64,000 nt of DNA from Salininema proteolyticum (GTDB lineage Bacteria > Actinomycetota > Actinomycetes > Mycobacteriales > Micromonosporaceae): assembly GCF_042685645.1 (NCBI RefSeq), contig NZ_JBHUNX010000001.1:2542001-2606000 (forward strand), in the 5' to 3' direction. Each line of letters opens with the position of its first letter. Position 1 is the first letter of the stretch. The notes under the pieces were generated by a model. It saw only the letters and a program-made list of their open reading frames with translations, made no database searches and was not told the origin of the DNA. Below, one piece after another: positions 15,793 to 24,280 of the stretch. A program made the translations under genes and the position numbers.

Positions 15793-17991
15793 TTAACGAG
15801 ATGTGAGTAGCTCCGCACCCGGGAACAGCGGGAGCGAGGACGAGACCACACCCAGTTGGCGCGTCGCTCTGGTCAGCGCGACGTAGAGGTCTCGCAGTCC
15901 TTGCGCGCCCGAGGATATCTCGTCGGGCTCGACGACGATCACGGAGTCGAACTCGAGCCCCTTCGCCTGGCGGGGAGTGAGGACGCGGACACCGGGCAGG
16001 TCGAGCGGCAGGGCGCTGACGACGGCGACGGACCCCTCGGCGGCGAGGTCGTCTGCCGCCGAGGCCACCGCTTCGGCCAAGTCCCCCTTCGCGATCTGCA
16101 GCCACGGGTCGCGCCCGGAGCGGCGGACCGCCGACGTCGCGGGCGCCTTCGGGTCGATCTCGGCGAGCACCCTGTCGGCCACCGCGAGGATCTCAGCGGG
16201 CGTCCGGTAGGAGACGGTCAGCCTGCAGTGGCGCCATTGCGCCCCAGTGGGATCGAAGACGTCGTCCCAGCGTTCCGGCGCGGCGGCGGTGCCGGCCTGG
16301 GCCAGATCGCCCGCGACGGTGAAGGACTTGGTGACGCAGCGGCGCAGCAGGGCGCGCCACATCATGGGCGACAGCTCCTGCGCCTCGTCGACGATCACGT
16401 GCCCGAAGATCCAGCGGCGGTCGGCCGCGGCGCGCTCGGACACTGAAATGTAGAGGTCCTGGCCCTGGCGCTCGCCGAGCTGGTCGGCGTCGATGAGGTC
16501 GCGCGCCGAGAGGATCTCGGAGTCGTCCTCGTCCTCGAACTCGAAGGAGGCCGAACCCGAGGCGATGGAGAGCACGCCCTCGGCGTAGTCGGTCTCGGCG
16601 TCGAAGGAGCGCCCCCGGCTGCGGCGCTCCAGTTCGCCCAGCTGTTCGGCGGCCTCGTCGAGCAGGGCGATGTCGGCCTCGGTCCAGCCGCCGCCCGACG
16701 GGCGGTAGAGCGCCTGGCGCTGGTGGCGCTTCATGGTCGCCGCGGCGGCGGCCAGGCGGGCGGTCGAGCCGAAGAGGTCGTCGAGCAGCTCGAACGGGGT
16801 CAGTTCGGGCCACAGCCCGGCGATCTCGGCGCGGATGACGGTGTCGGCGGCGATCTCCTCGGCGAAGCGGACCCGGTCGTCGACGTCGAGGAAGTTCTCC
16901 CCGCCCAGCGGGTCCTCGCCGATGAAGTCGGCGTACTGGTTGGCCAGGTCGGCGATGACGCGCTTGTGGAAGATCTCGATGGCCCGGTTGTGCGGGAACC
17001 CCGACTCGCGGGCCGCGTCGCGGGCGGCGGTGACCTTCTCGGGGCGGAGGTAGAGCTCGACACCGTGGAAGGAGAGGGGGACCGGCCCGCGCGGGACCGC
17101 CTCGCGGTCGGCGATGGCGGCGGCGATGACCCCGGCCATCCGGCGGTGCCCCTTGATCGCGGCGACCTCGTCGGACTCGGTGCGGGTGGGCGCGACGCCC
17201 GGGAAGATCTGCCCGGGGGTGCGCATCAGGACGTCGGTCTCGGCCAGGCCGGGCAGCACCTCGGATATATAGGAGAGGAAGTCGGTGCCGGGCCCGATGA
17301 CGAGCACGCCCCGCCGGGCCAGCTGTTCCCGGTGCTGATAGAGCAGGTAGGCGGCGCGGTGGAGCGCGACGGCGGTCTTCCCGGTGCCGGGGGCGCCGTC
17401 GACGACGGTGATGCCCTCCAGCGGCGAGCGGATGATCTCGTCCTGCTCGGTCTGGATGGTGGCGACGATGTCGCTCATGTGCTCGCCCCGGGCGGACTCG
17501 AGGGCGGCGATGAGCGCCGACTCGCTGGCTATGTTGCTGTCGGAGTCGGCCGCGCCCGAGCCGAAGTTCTCGTCGGTCAGGGAGGTGACGCGCCGCGCCC
17601 GGGTGCGCAGATGGCGGCGTCGGCGGACGGGGCCGGGGTTGGCGGCGGTGGCCAGGTAGAACTCGCGCCCGGCGTCGGAGCGCCAGTCGACCAGGGCCTG
17701 CTCGCCCTCCTCGGAGCGCAGGCCGATCTTGCCGAGGTACTGGGTCTCGCGGGCGAAGTCGAGGCGGCCGAAGACCAGCCCCTCCTCCACGGCGTCCAGG
17801 TCGCGGCGGCGGCGGCTCCACAGCAGGGTCTCCGCGTCGCGCTGCGAGCGCTCCTGCTCGTTCTCGACATGGTCCAGTCGCAAATTGGCAGCCCGTTCGG
17901 CGGCCTCGTCCCGCAGGAGGTCGAGGCGGGCGTACAGGTCGTCGAGTCGGTTCTGCTCTTCGCGCAGGGCCGAGGCGCGGTCGAGGGCCAT
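15793..17991 (-). CDS. HelD/HelR-family RNA polymerase-associated ATPase
   Basis: A 732-aa UvrD/Rep-like superfamily 1 ATPase. A charged N-terminal coiled coil (1-60) precedes the Walker A loop DGAPGTGKTAVALH (around 198-211). IFGHVIVDEAQELSPMMW is the Walker B, FTVAGDLAQAGT motif III, and LYVALTRATRQLGVV motif VI. The coiled-coil arm, length and missing accessory helicase domains fit actinobacterial HelD, which removes stalled RNA polymerase from DNA; the HelR branch protects against rifamycins. ATG 17991 has AAAGGAGATCC immediately upstream. No rifamycin-associated element was seen upstream, so induction by rifamycin is not supported here. Confidence 0.88.
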   Translation of the reverse strand: MALDRASALREEQNRLDDLYARLDLLRDEAAERAANLRLDHVENEQERSQRDAETLLWSRRRRDLDAVEEGLVFGRLDFARETQYLGKIGLRSEEGEQALVDWRSDAGREFYLATAANPGPVRRRRHLRTRARRVTSLTDENFGSGAADSDSNIASESALIAALESARGEHMSDIVATIQTEQDEIIRSPLEGITVVDGAPGTGKTAVALHRAAYLLYQHREQLARRGVLVIGPGTDFLSYISEVLPGLAETDVLMRTPGQIFPGVAPTRTESDEVAAIKGHRRMAGVIAAAIADREAVPRGPVPLSFHGVELYLRPEKVTAARDAARESGFPHNRAIEIFHKRVIADLANQYADFIGEDPLGGENFLDVDDRVRFAEEIAADTVIRAEIAGLWPELTPFELLDDLFGSTARLAAAAATMKRHQRQALYRPSGGGWTEADIALLDEAAEQLGELERRSRGRSFDAETDYAEGVLSIASGSASFEFEDEDDSEILSARDLIDADQLGERQGQDLYISVSERAAADRRWIFGHVIVDEAQELSPMMWRALLRRCVTKSFTVAGDLAQAGTAAAPERWDDVFDPTGAQWRHCRLTVSYRTPAEILAVADRVLAEIDPKAPATSAVRRSGRDPWLQIAKGDLAEAVASAADDLAAEGSVAVVSALPLDLPGVRVLTPRQAKGLEFDSVIVVEPDEISSGAQGLRDLYVALTRATRQLGVVSSSLPLFPGAELLTSR

Positions 17992-18149
17992 GGATCTCCT
18001 TTATTTCCCGGTGAAAACGCGACTTTCCATAATAGCGCCCCGCGGAGTCTCGTGCATTCCCAGAATATGAGCGACACTCGGCCCCTCATTCGGCCTCACC
18101 CAGCGTGACCTTTAGGCTGTGAAGCTCCGGGGCGCCCACGATATGGAAA

Positions 18150-18227
18150 CGATAACGCTCTGATAACAGCTACTTGCGCCCCCATGTGCGGACCAGTACT
18201 GTGATAATACTTGTGAGTGCCCTCACT
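18150..18227 (+). promoter_or_regulatory. Upstream control module of NSS gene 1: GATAAC pair plus CRP/GlxR-type site
   Basis: CGATAACGC-tct-GATAACA (18150-18168) is followed 39 nt later by TACTTGTGAGTGCCCTCAC (18208-18226). The latter contains TGTGA-N6-TCACT (18212-18227), 9 of 10 positions of the CRP/GlxR consensus TGTGA-N6-TCACA, centred on a perfect GTGAG-tgcc-CTCAC dyad. GATAAT at 18203-18208 could be a -10. The same arrangement precedes the second NSS gene (34819-34897). The rest of the 317-nt gap 17992-18308 shows no gene. Confidence 0.75.
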
Positions 18228-18308
18228 TTATGTGACTGGAGTTTATCAAAATGCAACAAAATTGCAGGCCAGCGACCATCCCTGCCTGCCCGAAAAGGAT
18301 GGTGAACA

Positions 18309-20033
18309 ATGGCTGACGCCACTCGTGAGAATTGGGGGACCCGGCTGGGGTTCATCCTCGCGGCGGTCGGTTCGGCGGTCGGCCTCGGCAACATTTGGCG
18401 CTTCCCCGGTGTGGCCTATGAGAACGGCGGCGGCGCGTTTCTCGTCCCCTACCTGGTGGCGCTCCTTACAGCTGGTATCCCGCTGCTGATCATGGAGTTC
18501 ACGATCGGCCGCAAGTACCGCGCGTCGGCGCCCCTGGCCTGGCGCAAACTCAGCAAGGGCGCTGAGTTCATCGGCTGGTGGCAGACGATCATCGCGTCGG
18601 TCATCGCCGTATACTACGCGGCCATCGTTGCCTGGGCCGCCTGGTACACTTGGTTCTCGATCGACCAGTCCTGGGGTTCGGCGGACGAGACCGGCGGGTT
18701 CCTCTTCGACTTCCTCGGGGCCGACATGGCCACCGGCCTCTTCGACTTCAGCGGCTATTCGCAGCAGGTCCTCTGGGGCATGGTCGCGGTCTGGCTCATC
18801 GTCGGCGTCGTCATCGTCGCCGGCGTCCGCAAGGGCATCGAGCGATTCAACAAGATCTTCATGCCCCTGTTGATCGTCATGTTCGGCGTCATGGTCGTGC
18901 AGGCGCTGACCCTGGAGGGAGCCGCCACCGGTCTGAACGCCTTCTTCACTCCCGAGTGGAGCGAGCTGTCGAACGCCGACGTGTGGATCGCCGCCTACGG
19001 TCAGATCTTCTTCTCGCTGTCCATCGGCTTCGGCATCATGATCACCTACGCCTCGTACCTGAAGAAGAAGAACGACATCACGACCTCGGCGCTGACCGTC
19101 GGCTTCGCGAACTCGTCCTTCGAACTCCTGGCGGGCATCGGCGTGTTCTCCGTCCTCGGCTTCATGGCCGTGCAGAGCGGAACCCCGGTGGACGAGCAGG
19201 TCAGCAGCGGTGTCGGGCTGGCGTTCGTGGCGTTCCCGGCGATCATCAACCAGCTGCCCTTCGCCCCGGCGCTGTTCGGTATCCTGTTCTTCCTTTCGCT
19301 GACCTTCGCGGGCCTCACCTCGCTGATCAGCATCGTCCAGGTTCCGGCCGCCGCGATCAAGGACCGCTTCGGAGTCTCGCAGAAGGCCGCCGCCGGCGTG
19401 GTCTGGGCCGTCCTCGCCGTCATCTCGGTGTCGCTGTTCTCCGCGAACAACGGGCTGTTCATGCTGGACTCCACGGACGCCTACATCAACGCCTTCGGCA
19501 TCGCCGGCGCTGGGTTCACCTCGATCCTGGTGGTCTTCTGGATCGTCCGCAAATGGCCCGTCATCGTCGAGAACGCCAACTCGTCGTCGACGTTCCAACT
19601 GGTCAAGCGCCGTAAGGACCTCTGGTTCGGCGCCCTGGGCGTCGTCACGGTCCTCATCCTGGGCGTCACCCTGTACCAGAGCGTGCAGGCGCAGTTCCAG
19701 GTCGAGTGGGCCATGGAGTACTTCGGCCTCGAGGACGCCGAGACCGCGCAGCCGTTCGTCGACTACGGAATCGTGCTGGTGCTCAGCGCCCTCGGCCTCG
19801 CCGTCCTGCTCAACATCGTCCTGCTCGGCTACAAGTCGAAGGGCGAGGAGATCACCTCCGACGACGATGACGATGACGACGGCGCGGCCCCGGCCGCCGA
19901 GGCTTCCGAAGAGGAGTCCGGACCGTCCGAGGAGAAGGCCGAGTCCGCCGAGGAGCCCGAGGACGAGTCCGGGGAAGACTCCGACGACGGTTCCGACGGC
20001 GACTCCGAGGAGAAGCGAGAGGAGGCGAAGTAA
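18309..20033 (+). CDS. Sodium-dependent amino-acid transporter, NSS/SNF family
   Basis: A 574-aa integral membrane symporter with about 12 helices. TM1 carries the sodium/substrate-site signature AAVGSAVGLGNIWRFPG, followed by YENGGGAFLVPYL, the hallmark of the neurotransmitter:sodium symporter family. The last 65 or so residues are a low-complexity acidic tail (runs of Asp, Glu, Ser), unusual for bacterial NSS proteins and presumably cytosolic. ATG 18309 follows AAAAGGATGG. A 33-residue small-subunit gene starts 2 nt after the stop, as in MetP-MetS methionine/alanine importers, so methionine or alanine uptake is likely. A CRP-type site upstream suggests carbon-status control. Confidence 0.93.
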   Translation: MADATRENWGTRLGFILAAVGSAVGLGNIWRFPGVAYENGGGAFLVPYLVALLTAGIPLLIMEFTIGRKYRASAPLAWRKLSKGAEFIGWWQTIIASVIAVYYAAIVAWAAWYTWFSIDQSWGSADETGGFLFDFLGADMATGLFDFSGYSQQVLWGMVAVWLIVGVVIVAGVRKGIERFNKIFMPLLIVMFGVMVVQALTLEGAATGLNAFFTPEWSELSNADVWIAAYGQIFFSLSIGFGIMITYASYLKKKNDITTSALTVGFANSSFELLAGIGVFSVLGFMAVQSGTPVDEQVSSGVGLAFVAFPAIINQLPFAPALFGILFFLSLTFAGLTSLISIVQVPAAAIKDRFGVSQKAAAGVVWAVLAVISVSLFSANNGLFMLDSTDAYINAFGIAGAGFTSILVVFWIVRKWPVIVENANSSSTFQLVKRRKDLWFGALGVVTVLILGVTLYQSVQAQFQVEWAMEYFGLEDAETAQPFVDYGIVLVLSALGLAVLLNIVLLGYKSKGEEITSDDDDDDDGAAPAAEASEEESGPSEEKAESAEEPEDESGEDSDDGSDGDSEEKREEAK

Positions 20034-20035
20034 AC

Positions 20036-20137
20036 ATGGACTCCATCGCCGTGATCACAATGGTCATCTCGATGCTGGTCATCTTCGGAGGCCTCATCGC
20101 CTCCGCGACCACGCTGCTGAAATCGCCTGAGAAGTAG
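20036..20137 (+). CDS. metS: Methionine/alanine importer small subunit (MetS-like)
   Basis: A 33-residue ORF beginning MDSIAVITMVISMLVIFG and ending LLKSPEK. It is a single hydrophobic helix with a short basic end. Length, composition and position, 2 nt after an NSS transporter stop codon, match the small subunit of MetPS-type importers (MaAIMP small-subunit family), which is required for transport in Corynebacterium. GAGAGGAGG inside the preceding coding sequence serves as ribosome site. The gene ends 13 nt before a strong terminator. Confidence 0.85.
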   Translation: MDSIAVITMVISMLVIFGGLIASATTLLKSPEK

Positions 20138-20150
20138 GCTTCGGCTCTTC

Positions 20151-20188
20151 GGGCCGCTTCCCGCCGTTCGGCGGGGAGCGGCCCTTTT
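20151..20188 (+). terminator. Terminator of the NSS transporter operon
   Basis: GGGCCGCT and AGCGGCCC flank CCCGCCG-TTC-GGCGGG to make a nearly perfect stem of 15 bp or more, followed by TTTT (20185-20188). It lies 13 nt downstream of the small-subunit stop and is a standard rho-independent terminator. Confidence 0.85.
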
Positions 20189-20454
20189 CGCTGCACGCGA
20201 CCCCGGGGAGGGCCTCCGGCACTGCTTACGGCGCCCCTGAAGGCCCGCGGGTGCCGTCATCGCCTTGGGGACTCGGACGCCCCGCCCCGGCGCCCCACGG
20301 CCGTTCTGTGGCCGCTGCCGGCCCCATCACCCCGTCGGTGGACCCGGTCCGCGACACGCCGCCATCTCCCCTTCTCCGTCCGCGCTTCCACTAATCTCGC
20401 TCCCCAGCATCGGGGCGTCGCCCGCGCCCCGGGACCCGACTAGAAGGACGCGAC

Positions 20455-20934
20455 GTGTTGCGACGGGTGTGCATTGCCCTGGCCGGACTACTGACCGCCT
20501 CCGGCTGCTCCGAGAAGGCCGCCACCGACGAGGCCGGGTTCGACGTCCTCGCGGACGCGGCCGACTCCCATCCCGAGGCAGAGGGGACGGCGACCGTGCG
20601 TTCCTTCGCCAACGGGACCGACGTGGAGCTCTCTCTGCGGGGCCTGCGCCCCTCCACCGCCTACACCGCGCACGTGCACGACGCGCCTTGCGACTCCTCC
20701 CCCGTCGGCGGCGGGCACTGGCAGAACGACCCCGACGGCGGCACGGGGCCGGACAACGAGATCCACATGCCCTTCAACTCCTACGCCGACGGCACGGCGA
20801 AGGTCTCCGCCCACAGCCGCCACGGGGAGGACGAGGACATGAGGGCCATCGTCGTCCACGTCGACGACGTCCTGGACGAGTACGGCATGGAGTCCGACCG
20901 CGTGCTCTGCGCCGATCTGCGGCCCGCCGGCTGA
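20455..20934 (+). CDS. sodC: Cu/Zn superoxide dismutase-like lipoprotein
   Basis: A 159-aa secreted lipoprotein. A short signal ends in the lipobox TASGC (Cys18). The SOD fold markers follow: AYTAHVHDAPC with the His-X-His copper ligands and the disulfide Cys, GGHWQNDPDGG with the bridging His, EIHMPF, and VVHVDDVLDEYG with the fourth His. The partner Cys near the C-terminus is in DRVLCADL. Some actinobacterial members lack dismutase activity, so copper handling remains possible. GTG 20455 has GAAGG 8 nt upstream. It stands alone between terminators. Confidence 0.85.
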   Translation: MLRRVCIALAGLLTASGCSEKAATDEAGFDVLADAADSHPEAEGTATVRSFANGTDVELSLRGLRPSTAYTAHVHDAPCDSSPVGGGHWQNDPDGGTGPDNEIHMPFNSYADGTAKVSAHSRHGEDEDMRAIVVHVDDVLDEYGMESDRVLCADLRPAG

Positions 20935-21006
20935 GCGCCTCCGGCCGGCCCGGCGCTCGGTTCACCGCTCCCCTTCCCCTTCACCGCCTTCAGGAAACTT
21001 TCAAGT

Positions 21007-21035
21007 TTGACATTAACTCTAAAGTTCCCTATATT
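21007..21035 (+). promoter_or_regulatory. Consensus sigma-70-type promoter of the first LPMO gene
   Basis: TTGACA (21007-21012), a 17-nt spacer, then TATATT (21030-21035). The start codon is 37 nt downstream. The -35/-10 region is strongly AT-rich against the GC-rich background and is flanked by an imperfect inverted repeat (GGAAACTTT / AAAGTTCC) that may be an operator. Confidence 0.75.
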
Positions 21036-21072
21036 AATGCATAGATACTGTTCCATATTTATTGGAGGAGAC

Positions 21073-21867
21073 ATGCGAACTACCAAGAGGATGCTCTTGG
21101 CAGTGCTCTCCCTGGGCGCGATGGTCGTGAGCCTGGCGCTGGCCTCATCACCGGCCGGCGCGCACGCCTGGGTCACGGACCTGCCCAGCCGCCAGGAGTA
21201 CTGTTCCAACGGCACGCTGAACGACTGCGGACCGATCCAGTACGAGCCCCAGAGCGTCGAGGGCCCCAAGGGCTTTCCCAGCGCGGGCGCTCCGGACAAC
21301 CAGATCTGCTCCGCCGGCCTCGCCGGATTCGACCAGCTCAACGACCCGCGCGGGGGAAACTGGCCCGCCACCAACGTGAGCGCCGGGAGCCACACCTTCA
21401 CCTGGTACCACACCGCGCGCCACTCGACGACGGACTACCGGTACTACATCACCAACGGCTCCTACGACCCGAACACTCCGCTGACGCGGTCGGAGCTGGA
21501 CCTGCAGCCGCTGTACGTGGAGGACTACGGCGGGCGGCAGCCCAACCAGATCGAGAACCACACCTTCAACCTGCCCGACCGTACGGGCCGCCAGATGATC
21601 CTGGCCTACTGGGAGATCGCCGACACCGGCAACGCGTTCTACGCCTGCATCGACGTGGACTACAGCGGCAACGGCAACCCGGACCCCGACCCCCCGGAAG
21701 GCTGTGACGGCATCGGCGCCTGGGGCGCCGGCCAGGTCTACCAGGGCGGAGACGAGGTCACCCACTCCGGGGAGAAGTACCGTGCCAAGTGGTGGACCCA
21801 GGGCGACGAGCCCGGCACCACCGGGCAGTGGGGCGTCTGGGAGCACGTGGGGGCCTGTTCGCCATAG
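21073..21867 (+). CDS. AA10 lytic polysaccharide monooxygenase with CBM5/12
   Basis: A 264-aa secreted copper enzyme that should oxidatively cleave chitin. A 30-residue signal peptide ends ASSPAGA, leaving His31 as the mature N-terminus and first ligand of the copper histidine brace (HAWVTDLPSRQEYC). The second brace His is in WYHTARHSTTDYRYYIT, the chitin-active pattern seen in CBP21. YEPQSVEGPKGFP is also typical. After a short PDPDPPE linker, residues about 215-264 form a CBM5/12 module (WGAGQVYQGGDEV, YRAKWWTQGDEP, WGVWEHVG). ATG 21073 directly follows TTGGAGGAG. A second, related LPMO lies downstream under its own control. Confidence 0.94.
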   Translation: MRTTKRMLLAVLSLGAMVVSLALASSPAGAHAWVTDLPSRQEYCSNGTLNDCGPIQYEPQSVEGPKGFPSAGAPDNQICSAGLAGFDQLNDPRGGNWPATNVSAGSHTFTWYHTARHSTTDYRYYITNGSYDPNTPLTRSELDLQPLYVEDYGGRQPNQIENHTFNLPDRTGRQMILAYWEIADTGNAFYACIDVDYSGNGNPDPDPPEGCDGIGAWGAGQVYQGGDEVTHSGEKYRAKWWTQGDEPGTTGQWGVWEHVGACSP

Positions 21868-21904
21868 CGGACCCGCCGTGAACCACCCGAACGACTGATA
21901 CCCA

Positions 21905-21938
21905 GGGGCTGCCGGTCTCCGTGGCCGGCAGCCCCTTT
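21905..21938 (+). terminator. Terminator after the first LPMO gene
   Basis: GGGGCTGCCGG and CCGGCAGCCCC form an 11-bp perfect stem followed by TTT, 37 nt after the stop codon. This separates the two LPMO genes into independent transcripts. Confidence 0.8.
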
Positions 21939-22114
21939 CATGTGTCCATTGGAGAGCGTACCAGCTAGCGATAGTTGTATTCACCACTGATGATGTGTAA
22001 TTATATCGTCCTCTTTTGCATAACAGGGGAAGTGGGCACCCCCACGATTAATGCGAAAATTTGTTTAGTATTCTTCCCTACAACAAGCCATCAACGTCAT
22101 GGTTAGGAGACGAA

Positions 22115-22939
22115 ATGGGCTTCAAGAACAAGGTAAAGGGCGGCCTCATCGCCGCGGGCGCCATCGCCGGCGCCTTCGCGGTGGCGAGCCCCGCCTCGGC
22201 GCACGGCTGGGTCAACGACCAGGTCGGCGACGTGAACTCCCGCTCGGGCTACTGCTCTGACGGCACCCTCACCGACTGCGGTGCCATCCAGTACGAGCCC
22301 CAGAGCGTCGAGTACGCCAAGGGCTTCCCCGAGTCCGGCCCGGCCGACGGCCAGCTCTGCGGTGTGGGCGCCTTCCCCGAGTTGGACAACCCGCGCGGCG
22401 GCGACTGGCCGACCAACCCCGTCACCTCGGGCGGACAGGTCGGCATCGGCTGGAACTACACCGCCAACCACGCCACCTCCAAGTGGGAGTACTACATCAC
22501 GAAGGACGGCTGGAGCCCGCTCGACCCGCTCAGCCGCGACCAGCTCGAGGCCGAGCCCTTCGCGACCGTGGACTACGACGGCAGCAAGCCGCCGAAGCAG
22601 CACGTCGACACCATCGACCTGCCGCAGAAGTCCGGCCAGCACGTGATCTACGCCGTGTGGGAGATCGCGGACACCACGAACTCCTTCTACCAGTGCATCG
22701 ATGTGGACTTCTCCGGTGACGGCGGCGACCCGGGCGGAGAAGACCCCGGCGGCGAGGACCCGGGCGGAGAAGAGCCCGGCGAGTGCCAGGCGGCCGCCTG
22801 GAACGCCGACGACGCCTACCTCGGCGGAGACCAGGTGTCCTTCAACGGAGACCTCTACACCGCCAAGTGGTGGACCCAGGGCCAGGAGCCCGGTTCGACC
22901 GGTGAGTGGGGAGTCTGGGAGCACAACGGCGCCTGCTAG
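22115..22939 (+). CDS. AA10 lytic polysaccharide monooxygenase with CBM5/12
   Basis: A 274-aa paralogue of the preceding LPMO. The signal peptide (29 residues, ending AVASPASA) leaves His30 at the mature N-terminus, and the second copper-brace His is in NYTANHATSKWEYYIT. It shares YEPQSVEYAKGFP with the first enzyme. Its linker is a Gly-Glu-Asp-Pro repeat (PGGEDPGGEDPGGEE), and residues about 228-274 form a CBM5/12 (WNADDAYLGGDQV, YTAKWWTQGQEP, WGVWEHNGAC). TTAGGAGA lies 5 nt before ATG. The AT-rich 247-nt region upstream probably holds its promoter. Chitin is the likely substrate. Confidence 0.94.
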   Translation: MGFKNKVKGGLIAAGAIAGAFAVASPASAHGWVNDQVGDVNSRSGYCSDGTLTDCGAIQYEPQSVEYAKGFPESGPADGQLCGVGAFPELDNPRGGDWPTNPVTSGGQVGIGWNYTANHATSKWEYYITKDGWSPLDPLSRDQLEAEPFATVDYDGSKPPKQHVDTIDLPQKSGQHVIYAVWEIADTTNSFYQCIDVDFSGDGGDPGGEDPGGEDPGGEEPGECQAAAWNADDAYLGGDQVSFNGDLYTAKWWTQGQEPGSTGEWGVWEHNGAC

Positions 22940-23010
22940 GCCCGTCGAACTCCAGTCCCGCGATCCGCACCGGTTCCGCACTCCGGACCGGTCGCTCACA
23001 AGATGACGAA

Positions 23011-23053
23011 AGAGGGGGTTCCCGCCGCTGCCACGGCGGGAACCCCCTCTTCT
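23011..23053 (+). terminator. Terminator after the second LPMO gene
   Basis: AGAGGGGGTTCCCGCC and GGCGGGAACCCCCTCT form a perfect 16-bp stem with an 8-nt loop and a TCT tail, 71 nt after the stop. The remainder of the 323-nt gap 22940-23262 shows no gene or other clear signal. Confidence 0.85.
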
Positions 23054-23262
23054 CACGTCCCGGATCGGGACCTCGCGGCACATCGCCTGCGATGCGGCGG
23101 CCCGGTTAGGAAGACCGCCTTTTCAGGAAGACTGCGGAGGACCCCGGCGGCCGTCGGCTCAGCCCGCCGGACCTCGCGTGAACCGGGTTCACCCGGACGG
23201 GGGATCACCCCATGGTGCCACGAAAGCGGACGGGCCCGACGGGCCGCCCGCTCGCGGAAGTC

Positions 23263-23988
23263 TTAGAGCACTTCGCCTTCGAGCCACTCGACGTACGCGC
23301 CGGACACGGCCGTGGCGCAGTCGATGAACTCTTCCAGCAGCGCCGGGGAGATGCCCGGGCGGACCGGGACCTGCAGCTCGCCGAACACCGGCAGGGCGCC
23401 CGACTCGGTCGGCTCGCCGACGTAGGCCTTCAGGAAGCGCCGGGTGCGGTTCCACTCGTTGACGGCCTGGTAGGCGCGCATGTGGAACTCGGCGGGCACG
23501 GTCTGGTAGGCGCGGCAGCGCAGCACCAGGATGTCCTCGTCGGGACCCTCCGTGCGCAGCTGCATGACGTGGCGCTCCCACAGGGCCACCAGGCTGCCGC
23601 GGTCGTCGACCAGGTAGCGGATGCCCAGCGCCTGCAGCGCCTCGATGATGCGCTCCCCCGAGAGGGGCTTGACCTCGTGGCACGAGTCGGCCGCGATCTG
23701 GCGCAGATCGTCCATGAAGTCGGGGTCGATCTCCTCGAGGTCCTGCTTGATCAGCTGCCACTGAGAGGCCGCGTCGTCCTCCGGCTCGTCGTCGACGCCG
23801 GGGAACGCGATCTGCTCGCGCTCGTAGGAGATCAACTCCTCGAAGGTCGTCGCCTGCTCGGGGATCGCCTCAGGCTGACGGGCGCGGGTCTCATTGCGCT
23901 CGTCGAATGCCTCCTCGGTGATCCATTCCGGCGAGACGCCCCCCGTCTGCTCGATGTCGCGCTTCTTTCCGTTGCGCCACCATGCCAT
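23263..23988 (-). CDS. YbjN domain-containing protein
   Basis: A 241-aa cytoplasmic protein. Residues 1-80 are charged and disordered-looking. The YbjN domain covers about 105-235, with RIIEALQALGIRYLVDDRGSLVALWE, LRCRAYQTVPAEFHMRAYQAVNEWN and the end ISPALLEEFIDCATAVSGAYVEWL. YbjN proteins share a fold with type III secretion chaperones and are called sensory-transduction regulators, but their biochemical role is uncertain. GGGAGG lies about 10 nt upstream of ATG 23988. It appears monocistronic, with a 292-nt gap to the next upstream minus-strand gene. Confidence 0.88.
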   Translation of the reverse strand: MAWWRNGKKRDIEQTGGVSPEWITEEAFDERNETRARQPEAIPEQATTFEELISYEREQIAFPGVDDEPEDDAASQWQLIKQDLEEIDPDFMDDLRQIAADSCHEVKPLSGERIIEALQALGIRYLVDDRGSLVALWERHVMQLRTEGPDEDILVLRCRAYQTVPAEFHMRAYQAVNEWNRTRRFLKAYVGEPTESGALPVFGELQVPVRPGISPALLEEFIDCATAVSGAYVEWLEGEVL

Positions 23989-24280
23989 AGCTCAACCGCC
24001 TCCCACCCGATAACGTGTGTGTATGGCCTCGTGCAAAATTCCACGGACCCCAGGGCGGCTTCGGCCGCCACCGCAAGGGGTCGGGCGCGCGCCGAAGAAC
24101 GGGCGCGGGCCCGTAATGCAACGCTACGTGGAATCGGTACAGGCAGCCTAGGACTTGCCGCCGACATTGCACAACCGTCAAGGAAGACTGACCGAAAGTA
24201 CGAGTCCCGCCTCGGCACGGCGGTGACCAACCGGTGACCGCACCCCCGATCCGCCATGTGACCAGGGACTCCACCCCGCT

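Noticed and set aside
17992..18120. Rifamycin-associated element upstream of the HelD/HelR-type gene
   Set aside because: No 19-bp GGGGCTTGC-type inverted repeat could be found; only AAAGGAG and AT-rich DNA.
19855..20030. GAC/GAG-rich tract resembling a simple repeat
   Set aside because: It is in frame and codes for the acidic tail of the NSS transporter; kept as a protein feature.
24038..24134. ATTCCACG / CGTGGAAT inverted repeat around a 81-nt spacer
   Set aside because: 8-bp arms at this distance are expected by chance in a 64-kb window and there is no other sign of an attachment site.
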